From Paracoccaceae bacterium (lineage in GTDB: Bacteria > Pseudomonadota > Alphaproteobacteria > Rhodobacterales > Rhodobacteraceae): DNA of 64,000 nucleotides. Of this stretch, positions 30,992 to 38,956 are shown piece after piece. The notes under the pieces were generated by a model. The model had not been told where the DNA came from and did no database searches. It saw only the letters and a list, made by a program, of their open reading frames with translations. Location of the stretch: positions 34,997 to 98,996 of the forward strand of contig JAPUEK010000034.1 of assembly GCA_027492585.1 (NCBI GenBank). Reading direction: 5' to 3'. A program made the translations under genes and the position numbers. The first letter of the stretch is position 1, and the number at the start of each line of letters is the position of its first letter.

Positions 30992-31822
30992 ATGTCCAGC
31001 TATGCCCGACCTGCCGGGATGCGAGAGGCGTTGGAACTGCTGTCGGCGCGGCCTTGTCGCGTGCTGGCGGGCGGGACGGATCTTTATCCCTTGGCGGGCG
31101 CGGAACTCGGCGGGGATGTGCTGGACCTGACCGCCCTGTCCGATCTGCGCGGGATAAGGACAGATCCGGGGGGGCTGCGGATCGGGGCCTGCACAAGCTG
31201 GTCGGAGATTGCCGAGACCCCCTTGCCTGCCGCTCTTGCCGGATTGCAGGCCGCCGCGCGTCAGATCGGCGGGCGACAGGTGCAGAACAGCGGCACCATC
31301 GGCGGCAACCTGTGCAATGCCTCGCCCGCAGCGGATGGCGTCCCGCCGCTTCTGGTGCTGGAGGCGGAGGTGGAGCTGGTCTCGCCCCGAGGATCTCGGC
31401 GCATGGCGCTGGCCGACTTTCTGCTCGGCCCCCGCCGCACGGCACTTGCGGCGGGGGAGATTCTGGCAGCGGTGATCCTGCCGGACAGCGCGCTCCGCGG
31501 CACTTCGACCTTCCTGAAGCTCGGCGCGCGGGCCTATCTCGTCATCTCCATCACCATGGCCGCCCTGCGCTGGGAACTGGAAGGCGGGCGCTTTCGCCGC
31601 CTCTCCCTCGCCGTCGGGGCCTGTTCCCCGACCGCCCGCCGCCTGCATGGGCTGGAGGCGGCGCTGATCGGCCTTCCCCCTTCCGAAGCGGCGGCGCGCG
31701 TGACCGAGGCCGCTCTGAGCGCCGACCTCGCCCCCATCGACGACATCCGCGCGACAGGCGCCTACCGGCTGACGGCGGCGGCGGAGCTGTTGCGGCGCGG
31801 CCTGCGGGAGGCGGCGGCATGA
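30992..31822 (+). CDS. Molybdenum hydroxylase FAD-binding subunit (xanthine dehydrogenase family, medium subunit)
   Basis: 276-aa CoxM/XdhB-type subunit. Residues about 1-170 form the FAD_binding_5 domain, with VLAGGTDLYPL (the first FAD-pyrophosphate motif) and RQIGGRQVQNSGTIGGNLCNASPAADG (the TIGGN motif). The CO_deh_flav_C domain fills the rest. In the complex it carries electrons from the Fe-S subunit to FAD. Its TGA overlaps the next ATG (31819-31822). The first gene of the island; the complex probably hydroxylates an N-heteroaromatic ring next to nitrogen. Confidence 0.92.
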   Translation: MSSYARPAGMREALELLSARPCRVLAGGTDLYPLAGAELGGDVLDLTALSDLRGIRTDPGGLRIGACTSWSEIAETPLPAALAGLQAAARQIGGRQVQNSGTIGGNLCNASPAADGVPPLLVLEAEVELVSPRGSRRMALADFLLGPRRTALAAGEILAAVILPDSALRGTSTFLKLGARAYLVISITMAALRWELEGGRFRRLSLAVGACSPTARRLHGLEAALIGLPPSEAAARVTEAALSADLAPIDDIRATGAYRLTAAAELLRRGLREAAA

Positions 31823-34506
31823 TCGCCTTCACCCTCAACGGCGAAAACCGGGCCACCGAGGCCGCCCCGACCGAACGCCTGAGCCATGTGCTGCGCGAAA
31901 GGCTTGGCCTCACCGGCACCAAGATCGGCTGCGAGGCGGGCGATTGCGGGTCCTGCACGGTTTTGGTCGAGGGACGGGCGGTCTGCGCCTGCCTTACCCC
32001 TGTGGCGCAGGTCGAGGGCAGGGCCGTGGACACGGTGGAGGCGCAAAGCCCGATCCTCACCCGTTTGCGCGCCGCCTTCCTCCGGCACGGCGCGGCGCAA
32101 TGCGGCATCTGCACACCGGGGATGCTGATGGCCGCGGCGGAGCTTCTGCACCGCAATCCGGCGCCGACGATGGCGGAGGCGGAGGTGGCACTGGGCGGCG
32201 TGCTCTGCCGCTGCACCGGCTACCGCAAGATCCTCGCCGCCGTTTGCGATACCGAAGGAGCCGGGCCTGCACCCCTGCCCGAAGGCAACCCGATCGGTCA
32301 GCGCCTGCCAAGGCTCGACGGGGCGGCCAAGGTCGCGGGCGATCTTTTCGGGGCCGATGTCTGGCACGAAGGGGCGCTGGTGCTGCGCGCCATCCGCTCC
32401 CCCCATGCCCATGCCGCCTTCACCCTTGGCGACCTTGCGGGTTTTGCCGCCCGCCCCGGCGTTGCGGCGGTTTTCACCGCCCGCGATGTGCCGGGGCGCA
32501 ATGCCTTTGGCGTGATCCCCCAATTCGCGGACCAGCCGGCCATCGCCGCCAGTCCCGCCCGCTTCCGCGGCGAATGTGTCGCCCTCCTGGCGCTGGAGCC
32601 GGACGCCGCCGACCCCTCCGCCGACTTCCCGATCCGGTGGGAGCCTCTGCCCGCCCTCTCCTCCCCCGCCGAAGCCGAGGCGGAGGCCGCGCCGCTGATC
32701 CACCCCGACCGCCCCGGAAACCGGCTCATCGAGGGGCGGGTGCGGAAGGGCGATGCCGCCACGGCGCTCGCCCGCTCCGCCCATGTCGTCGAAGGCGGCA
32801 TCGCTACCAGCTTCGTCGAACATGCCTATATCGAGCCGGAAGCCGGTTCCGCCTGGATGGAGGGCGATACCCTCTGCATCCGGGCCTGCACCCAGGCCCC
32901 GGTGATGGATCAGGAGGAGACCGCCGCCATCCTCGCCCTGCCGAAGCACCGCGTCCGCATCCTGCCCTCCGCCGTGGGCGGCGGCTTCGGCTCCAAGCTC
33001 GATGTCAGCGTGCAGCCGCTTCTCGGCCTTGTCGCGCTGAAAACCGGGCGGCCTTGCCGGATGGTCTACAGCCGCGCCGAAAGCATGGCCTCCACCACCA
33101 AACGTCACCCGGCAGAAATGCAGGGCCGGATCGGCTGCGATGCGGAGGGCCGGATCACCGGGATGGAGTTCGAGGGCCGATTCAACACCGGCGCCTATTC
33201 GAGCTGGGGACCGACTGTCGCCAACCGCGTCCCGGTGCATGTGAGCGGCCCCTACCTCACCCCGCATCTCACCGCCCGCGCCCGCGCGATCCATACCCAT
33301 GGCCCGGTCTCCGGCGCCTTTCGCGGCTTCGGTGTGCCGCAGGCGGCGATCTGGCAGGAGACGCTCTATGACCGGCTGGCAGAGGCGGCAGGTCTCGACC
33401 GGCTGGAGTTTCGCCTGCGGAACGCCCTGCGCGACGGCGATGCCTCGGCGACCGGGCATGTGATGGAGGCAACCGGCATCGCCGCCTGTCTGGAGGCGCT
33501 GCGCCCGCATTGGCAACGGGCGCTTGCGGGCGAAGCTTCCGCACCGGGGATGCGGCGCGGGGTGGGCATCGCCTCCTGCTGGTATGGCTGCGGCAATACC
33601 GCGCTGCCGAACCCGTCCACGATCCGCATCGGCCTGACGGCGGCGGGGCGGCTGGTGCTGCATCAGGGGGCGACGGATATCGGTCAGGGCTCCAACACGG
33701 TGATCCCGCAGATCGCCGCTGCCGCCCTTGGTCTGCCGGTTGGGGAGTTCACCCTGATCGGTCCCGATACGGCGCTGACCCCGGATGCCGGCAAGACCTC
33801 CGCCAGCCGGCAGACCTTCGTGTCGGGCCGGGCGGCGCAGGCGGCGGGGGCGGCGCTGCGCGGCCGCATCCTGCGGCTCGCCAATGCGGGGGAGGGGGCG
33901 ACACTCCGCCTCTCCGACGGCAAGCTGACGGTGCAGGAGGGGGCGACCCTCCGCCAGATCGACCTCTCCGCCCTGCCTGCCGACGCCTTCGGCTATGCCC
34001 TTTCGGCGGAGGAAAGCTACGATCCGCCGACCACCCCGCTGGATGAGAACGGTCAGGGCCGCCCCTATGCCGTCTACGGCTTCGGCGCGCAGATGGTCGA
34101 GCTGGAGGTGGACAGCACCCTCGGCACCCTCCGCCTGCTGAAGATCACCGCCGCCCATGACCTTGGCCGGGTGATCAACCCGCTGCTTGCCGAAGGCCAG
34201 ATCGAAGGCGGCATCGCGCAGGGCATCGGCCTCGCCCTGATGGAAGACTACCTCCCCGGCAGGACTGAGAACCTGCACGATTACCTGATCCCCACCACCG
34301 GCGACGTGCCACCCATCGAAAGCCTGCTCATCGAAGTGCCGGATGCCGATGGCCCCTTCGGCGCCAAGGGGCTTGGGGAACACGTCCTGATCCCCACCGC
34401 GCCGGCGATCCTGAACGCCATCCGCCACGCGACGGGCGCGGAGCTGACCCGGCTGCCCGCTCTGCCCCACCGCATCCTCGCCGCAATGCGGGAGGCGGGC
34501 CGGTGA
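31819..34506 (+). CDS. Fused 2Fe-2S / molybdopterin subunit of a molybdenum hydroxylase
   Basis: 895-aa fusion of the small and large xanthine-dehydrogenase-family subunits. Residues 1-155 hold both 2Fe-2S clusters: the plant type (C38, C43, C46, C58) and the helical one in QCGICTPGM plus CRCTGY. From about 160 the Mo subunit starts (RLPRLDGAAKVAGD) and includes AVGGGFGSK, VSGAFRGFGVPQ, TDIGQGSNTV and the catalytic Glu in GAKGLGEHV near the C-terminus. Such enzymes hydroxylate purines, nicotinate and related rings with water. The substrate is not evident; nicotinate is suggested by the next gene. Confidence 0.92.
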   Translation: MIAFTLNGENRATEAAPTERLSHVLRERLGLTGTKIGCEAGDCGSCTVLVEGRAVCACLTPVAQVEGRAVDTVEAQSPILTRLRAAFLRHGAAQCGICTPGMLMAAAELLHRNPAPTMAEAEVALGGVLCRCTGYRKILAAVCDTEGAGPAPLPEGNPIGQRLPRLDGAAKVAGDLFGADVWHEGALVLRAIRSPHAHAAFTLGDLAGFAARPGVAAVFTARDVPGRNAFGVIPQFADQPAIAASPARFRGECVALLALEPDAADPSADFPIRWEPLPALSSPAEAEAEAAPLIHPDRPGNRLIEGRVRKGDAATALARSAHVVEGGIATSFVEHAYIEPEAGSAWMEGDTLCIRACTQAPVMDQEETAAILALPKHRVRILPSAVGGGFGSKLDVSVQPLLGLVALKTGRPCRMVYSRAESMASTTKRHPAEMQGRIGCDAEGRITGMEFEGRFNTGAYSSWGPTVANRVPVHVSGPYLTPHLTARARAIHTHGPVSGAFRGFGVPQAAIWQETLYDRLAEAAGLDRLEFRLRNALRDGDASATGHVMEATGIAACLEALRPHWQRALAGEASAPGMRRGVGIASCWYGCGNTALPNPSTIRIGLTAAGRLVLHQGATDIGQGSNTVIPQIAAAALGLPVGEFTLIGPDTALTPDAGKTSASRQTFVSGRAAQAAGAALRGRILRLANAGEGATLRLSDGKLTVQEGATLRQIDLSALPADAFGYALSAEESYDPPTTPLDENGQGRPYAVYGFGAQMVELEVDSTLGTLRLLKITAAHDLGRVINPLLAEGQIEGGIAQGIGLALMEDYLPGRTENLHDYLIPTTGDVPPIESLLIEVPDADGPFGAKGLGEHVLIPTAPAILNAIRHATGAELTRLPALPHRILAAMREAGR

Positions 34507-34530
34507 AACATCTCCCCTCCTCCCCGTCCT

Positions 34531-34618
34531 CTGTGCCTAAATATCCCACGGGGGTCAGACAGCGGTTTCGCCATCGGTCCGGGAGACCGCTGGCTGGGGG
34601 GTGTGCGACCCCCCCCGG
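34531..34618 (+). repeat. Dispersed repeat B, divergent copy with hairpin
   Basis: CTGTGCCTAAATATCCCACG (34531-34550) resembles the tail of repeat B. It is followed after a spacer by the hairpin GGGGGGT-gtgcg-ACCCCCC (34596-34614). The element separates the molybdenum-hydroxylase genes from the reductase gene and may attenuate read-through. Confidence 0.5.
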
Positions 34619-34645
34619 CTTACAAGCATCGAGCGGGGCCGCGCC

Positions 34646-36088
34646 ATGACCGAGACCCCGGAAAAGATCCGCTGCGATGCCTGCCCGGTGATGTGCTACA
34701 TCGCCCCCGGCCAGACCGGCGCCTGCGACCGCTACGCCAATACCGCCGGGCGCATCACCCGCACCGATCCGGTTCTGATGCTTTCCCATGCGCTTGAGGG
34801 TGGACAAAGGCTCGTTCCCTTCGCGGGCCGGGACTGGGAGGAAACCCCCTTCCCCGCCGATACCCGCGTCACGGGCATCGGCTCCGGCACCACCTATCCG
34901 GATTTCAAACCGGCGCCGTTCATCGTCTCCTCCAGCATTGCCGGTGCCGATATGGTGACGGTGGTGACGGAGGCGATCTTTTCCTATTGCGGCGTGAAGG
35001 TGAAGATCGACACGGACCGCTTCCTCGGCCCTGAAGGCGCCTTTGTCCGGGCAGAGGGCGAGATCATCGGCCATGTCACCACGGCGGAATACGGCAGCCA
35101 GATGCTGTCGCTCGGCGGGGTCCATCACCTGACCGGGGGCAGCAAGGCGGAGGGGCGGATCACCTGCGCGGCCCTTCTGGCGCTTTGCAACGGGGAGCCG
35201 GTGACGCTCACCATCGAGGGCGGCTCGGAGGTGATCGTGCAGGCAGGCCGCGCTCCGGTGGTCGATGGCCAGCCGGAGCGGCGGATGCGGGTCGGCTGCG
35301 GCTCGGCCACCATCGGCATGTTTGCCGCGCAATGGCAGGGGCTGGTCGATGAGGTGGTGGTGGTCGATGACCACATCACCGGCGTCGTCAGCGAACATCA
35401 GGCCGGAAAGGTCATCGGCTGGGAGCCGACGGGGATAAAGATCAAGGGTCACCGCTCCACCCCCGGCCGCTACTTCCGGGTTTCGGAGCCGGGTCTGGGC
35501 TGGGGCGGCACCCGGCTGACCGATCCGCTGGAGATTCTTGGCGACTGGAACCCGAAGAAGGGGGCAAGGCCGGGGCTAAGGCTGCTGATGGTTTCCACGA
35601 CCGGCGAGGAATTCGGCTATTATGTGCTGGATGAGGCGCTGATCCCGCAGCCGCATCCCCTGCCGGAGGCTCTGCGCCAGACGGTCGGACTGATCGACGA
35701 GAATTGCGAACCCTCGCTCTGCACCGTCCTGTTCATGGGCGGCGCCGGGGGCAGCCTGCGGGCGGGGGTCACGCGCAATCCGGTGCGGCTGACCCGCGCG
35801 GTCCAGTCCGGGGCGACGCGGCTGACCTCCGGCGGGGCGGATTGCTATGTCTGGCCGGGCGGTGGCATCACCTTCATGGTCGATGTCACACGGCTGCCGC
35901 AGAACGCCTTCGGGTCGGTTCCGACCCCCGCCCTCGTCGCGCCGCTCGAATTCACCCTGCCGCGCGCCGATTACCTCGCCATGGGCGGGCATGAGGCGGC
36001 GATCCGCCCGCTCGCCACCCTGCTGCGGGAGGGCGGGGAATATCCGACCGCCGCCCTGCTGCTGCCCTGGCCGGAGGAGGGGGGATGA
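34646..36088 (+). CDS. 6-hydroxynicotinate reductase-like Fe-S flavoprotein with SGAT flavinylation motif
   Basis: 480-aa protein that I recognise as the 6-hydroxynicotinate reductase family, which reduces the 2-pyridone-type ring in reductive nicotinate breakdown. The N-terminus has a 4Fe-4S-like set C10-x2-C13-x3-C17-x9-C27. Residues 388-391 are SGAT within RAVQSGATRLTSGG (35807-35818), the same pattern by which NqrC and RnfG receive covalent FMN on Thr; here the candidate is Thr391. Further Cys occur at VGCGSATIG and ENCEPSLC. The ATG at 34646 puts the Cys cluster at the usual place. The next gene, overlapping by ATGA, is ApbE-like. Confidence 0.82.
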   Translation: MTETPEKIRCDACPVMCYIAPGQTGACDRYANTAGRITRTDPVLMLSHALEGGQRLVPFAGRDWEETPFPADTRVTGIGSGTTYPDFKPAPFIVSSSIAGADMVTVVTEAIFSYCGVKVKIDTDRFLGPEGAFVRAEGEIIGHVTTAEYGSQMLSLGGVHHLTGGSKAEGRITCAALLALCNGEPVTLTIEGGSEVIVQAGRAPVVDGQPERRMRVGCGSATIGMFAAQWQGLVDEVVVVDDHITGVVSEHQAGKVIGWEPTGIKIKGHRSTPGRYFRVSEPGLGWGGTRLTDPLEILGDWNPKKGARPGLRLLMVSTTGEEFGYYVLDEALIPQPHPLPEALRQTVGLIDENCEPSLCTVLFMGGAGGSLRAGVTRNPVRLTRAVQSGATRLTSGGADCYVWPGGGITFMVDVTRLPQNAFGSVPTPALVAPLEFTLPRADYLAMGGHEAAIRPLATLLREGGEYPTAALLLPWPEEGG

Positions 36089-36930
36089 GCGGTCCGCAAG
36101 TCGTCACTCTCCCCGATGGCCGGCTGCATCTGAACCATGGGCCGATCGACCTGATCTGTCAGGCCTGGGGGCCGGGGCGCGAGGAGGGTCTGCGCCGGGC
36201 GATCCTTCGCTTTGACGGCCTTCTGGAGGAGCTGGTGGCGGAGCTGCCCGCCCTCCGCTCCGGACAGGCTGTGCTTTCCGGTCCCATCGCCCGGCGCATG
36301 GGAGAGGCCGTCGCCCCCTATCGCCCGGCCTTCATCACCCCCATGGCCGCCGTGGCGGGAGCCGTGGCCGAGGCGGTTCTGGCGGCGCTTTGCGGCGCAG
36401 AAGGCGTGGAGCGGGCCTTCGTCAACAACGGCGGGGACATTGCCCTGCATCTCGGTCCGGGCAAAAGCCTCATCTGTGCGCTGCCCGAAGGCGGAAGCCT
36501 GACCCTGCGGGCGGAGATGCCGGTGCGGGGCATCGCCACCTCCGGCTGGCGCGGACGGAGCTGGTCGCTGGGCATCGCCGATGCGGTGACGGTGCTGGCG
36601 CGCAGCGCCGCCGATGCCGATGCCGCCGCCACGATGATCGCCAATGCCGTCGATCTGCCCGGCCACCCCGGCATCACCCGCCGCCCGGCACAGGAGATGC
36701 AGGCCGACAGCGATCTCGGCCCGCGCCCCGTCACCGTGGCCGTCGCCGCGCTGACCCCGGCGGAGGTGGCGGAGGCGCTTCACCGCGGGCAGGCTCTGGC
36801 GGAAGGCTACCGGGCGCGTGGCTTGATTGAAGGGGCCGCCCTTTTCCTTCAGGGTGAGATGCGGGCGACAGCGGCCTTTGCCCTGCCGGGGGTGCTGCGG
36901 AAACCGAAGGAGGAAAGCGAGCATGTCTGA
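36085..36930 (+). CDS. UPF0280 family protein (ApbE-like)
   Basis: 281-aa protein of the UPF0280 group, related in fold to the FMN transferase ApbE. Family-like blocks are VLSGPIARRMGEAVAPYRPAFITPMAAVAGAVAEAVL, VERAFVNNGGDIALHL, GIATSGWRGRSWSLGIADAVTVLARSAADADAAATMIANAV and PGITRRPAQEMQADSDLG. The NNGGD block and the GIATSG...GIADAVTV segment recall ApbE flavin/metal-site regions. It starts inside the stop of the reductase gene (ATGA). The inference is that it flavinylates the reductase at SGAT; this is untested. Confidence 0.8.
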   Translation: MSGPQVVTLPDGRLHLNHGPIDLICQAWGPGREEGLRRAILRFDGLLEELVAELPALRSGQAVLSGPIARRMGEAVAPYRPAFITPMAAVAGAVAEAVLAALCGAEGVERAFVNNGGDIALHLGPGKSLICALPEGGSLTLRAEMPVRGIATSGWRGRSWSLGIADAVTVLARSAADADAAATMIANAVDLPGHPGITRRPAQEMQADSDLGPRPVTVAVAALTPAEVAEALHRGQALAEGYRARGLIEGAALFLQGEMRATAAFALPGVLRKPKEESEHV

Positions 36931-37504
36931 TTTTGCCATCCGCAAGATCGTCACCCAGATCGAGGAGGTCTGGCACGAAGGCGGGCCTCTCGCCTCCCCC
37001 CCGCCGATGAAGGGTGCGATCTATGCGATCTGCGCCAATCCCTTCGCGGGGCGTTATGAGCCGGAACTGCAACCGGCGATGGAGGCGCTGAAGCCGCTGG
37101 CGCTGAGCCTCACCGACCGGCTGGTCGCGGCGCTCGGCGGGCGTGAGGGTATCGACGCCTATGGCAAGGGTGCCATCGTCGGCGAGGCGGGCGAGCATGA
37201 GCATGGGGCGATCTGGCATGTCTCCGGCGGTTACGGAATGCGCGACCGGCTGGGGGAGTGCCGCGCGATCGTACCATCTGCCATGAAGGTCGGCGGCATG
37301 GGGACGACGCTGGACATCCCGCTCGGTCATCTCAACGCGGCCTATGTCCGTTCGCGTTTCGACGTGATCACCATTGCCTGCGAAGACGGGCCGCGGGCGG
37401 GAGAGGTGCTGTTCGCCCTCGCCATGGCGCGCGGCGGGCGGGTGCATAGCCGCATGGGCGGGCTGGAACTGGCGCAGGTCAGGGGTGAGGACGGGCTGCG
37501 ATGA
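36923..37504 (+). CDS. DUF1185 (amino acid synthesis) family protein
   Basis: 193-aa small soluble protein that I recognise as the DUF1185 / AA_synth family, whose members have no proven reaction. Conserved blocks are TQIEEVWHEGG, AICANPFAGRYEPEL, GKGAIVGEAGEHEHGAIWHVSGGYGMR, AIVPSAMKVGGMGTTLDIPLGHLNAAYVRSRFD and GPRAGEVLFALAMARGGR. The two His in EHEHG and the conserved Lys are candidates for an active site. It overlaps the UPF0280 stop by 8 bases. Position between the reductase and the transporter suggests a ring-opening, hydration or isomerisation step. Confidence 0.8.
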   Translation: MSDFAIRKIVTQIEEVWHEGGPLASPPPMKGAIYAICANPFAGRYEPELQPAMEALKPLALSLTDRLVAALGGREGIDAYGKGAIVGEAGEHEHGAIWHVSGGYGMRDRLGECRAIVPSAMKVGGMGTTLDIPLGHLNAAYVRSRFDVITIACEDGPRAGEVLFALAMARGGRVHSRMGGLELAQVRGEDGLR

Positions 37505-37526
37505 CCCACAGGCGGGGCTGCTGCGG

Positions 37527-38876
37527 ATGAAGGGGCTGGCGGGGGTCTTTCTGCTCCTGCCCGGCGCGGCTTTCGCCTGCGCCTTGCCTCCCTCGGTGGT
37601 GCTGACCCTGCCGACCGGCTATTACATGGCTGGCGCGGCTGCGGTGGTGGGTCTCACGGCGCTGCTGGCGGCGGGGACGGGAAAGGTTCCGGCGCTGACC
37701 TGCTGCCGGATCGCCGAAGGGCCGGACCGGCTGCCGCAGATGGCTTTGTCCTATCTGTCCTTCCTGATCCTCTGCGCGCTTCTGGCGCTTGGGTTCCTTG
37801 GGGCCGAGGACCCGATGCACAATCTTCTGACCCTCGGTTTCTGGACCGGGATCTGGGTGGCGCTGCCGATGGCGGTGATGGTCTTCGGCAATCTCTGGCG
37901 GCCGATCAGCCCCTGGCGCGCGCCGGTGCGGATCGCGCGGCTGCTGCTGGGGCGGGAGCGCGGCATCGGGCTGGCGCGCTTCGGCGCCTGGCCGGCGGTG
38001 ATGGGGCTGGCGGGGTTTTCCTGGTTCCTCAACGTTTCCGTCGCGCCGCAGGACCCGGAGGGGCTGGCGCGGGTCATGGGGATCTACTGGCTCGCGGTCT
38101 TTGTCCTCGCGGTGGCGGAGGGTGAAGACTGGCTGGATCAGGGCGAGTTCCTGACCCTGTTCTTCGCGCTCATCGCCCGCGTCGCCCCGCTTTGGGCCGA
38201 GCGGCGAGACGGCCGGGTCGCGCGCTATCTCGGCTGGCCGGGCGCGCAGATCGCGCGGATGGCGCCGTTTTCGCGGGCGGAAATGGCCTTTGTCAGCCTC
38301 GCCCTCGCCTCGCTCAGCTTTGACGGGCTGTCGGAGACCTTCTTCTGGCTTGGCCTGATCGGGGAGAATCCGCTGGAATTCACCGGGCGCTCCGCCGTGG
38401 TCCGGGTGAACACGGCAGGTCTGGCCGCCACCTGGGCGGTGACGGCGGGCCTCCTGTGGGCGGTTCTGGCCCTCGGCCGGCGCCTTGGCGGAGAGCGGTT
38501 TGCAGCCGGGCCGCTGATGCTGTCCTTCCTCGCCATCGCCGCCGGTTACCACATCGCGCATCATCTGGTGACGCTGCTCGGCTCCGGCCAGTTCCTGATC
38601 CTCGCGCTCAACGATCCGCTGTTCCGGGGCGATGAGATGCTGGGCCTGCCGACCTTCTTCGTCTCCTTCGGGTTCCTGACCGATCCCGCGGTGATGAGCC
38701 TGATCTATGCCGCGCAGTTCGCCGCGGTTCTGGGCGCGCATCTCCTGGCGGTGGTGCTGGTGATGACCCGCGCCGGATCGTCGGCGCGCGCCGTCGCCCA
38801 TCTGCCGATGACCGGGCTGATGGTGGTTTACACGGTCTTCGGACTATGGCTTCTGTCCACGGCACGGGGGGTGTGA
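37527..38876 (+). CDS. Polytopic membrane protein of the N-heterocycle island
   Basis: 449-aa integral membrane protein. A signal-like N-terminus (MKGLAGVFLLLPGAAFACAL) is followed by about 10-11 hydrophobic segments. Polar motifs between them include NLWRPISPWRAPVR, AEGEDWLDQGEFLTLFF, SFDGLSETFFWL, AGYHIAHHLVTLL and LALNDPLFRGDEMLGLP. It reminds me of the membrane family that databases label fenitrothion hydrolase, but function there is also poorly founded. Several His in membrane segments would allow metal or haem binding, perhaps as electron donor for the reductase. Role unknown. The ATG lies 22 bases after the DUF1185 stop. Confidence 0.75.
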   Translation: MKGLAGVFLLLPGAAFACALPPSVVLTLPTGYYMAGAAAVVGLTALLAAGTGKVPALTCCRIAEGPDRLPQMALSYLSFLILCALLALGFLGAEDPMHNLLTLGFWTGIWVALPMAVMVFGNLWRPISPWRAPVRIARLLLGRERGIGLARFGAWPAVMGLAGFSWFLNVSVAPQDPEGLARVMGIYWLAVFVLAVAEGEDWLDQGEFLTLFFALIARVAPLWAERRDGRVARYLGWPGAQIARMAPFSRAEMAFVSLALASLSFDGLSETFFWLGLIGENPLEFTGRSAVVRVNTAGLAATWAVTAGLLWAVLALGRRLGGERFAAGPLMLSFLAIAAGYHIAHHLVTLLGSGQFLILALNDPLFRGDEMLGLPTFFVSFGFLTDPAVMSLIYAAQFAAVLGAHLLAVVLVMTRAGSSARAVAHLPMTGLMVVYTVFGLWLLSTARGV

Positions 38877-38890
38877 CCTCGTGTAAGATA

Positions 38891-38908
38891 TTGTTTGAAC
38901 ACTAACAA
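38891..38908. promoter_or_regulatory. Inverted repeat before the binding-protein gene
   Basis: TTGTT-tgaacact-AACAA in an AT-rich pocket 49 bases upstream of the ABC binding-protein start. It is the only notable structure in the 80-base gap and could be an internal operator or promoter region. Confidence 0.35.
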
Positions 38909-38956
38909 TTCGGAAATCCAAGCGGCGGAAAGCGCCCGATCACAGGGAGACGGACC

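Noticed and set aside
34503..34645. Upstream GTG/ATG starts for the reductase gene at 34601
   Set aside because: They lie inside the G-run hairpin and would add residues before the Cys cluster; the ATG at 34646 fits the family N-terminus.
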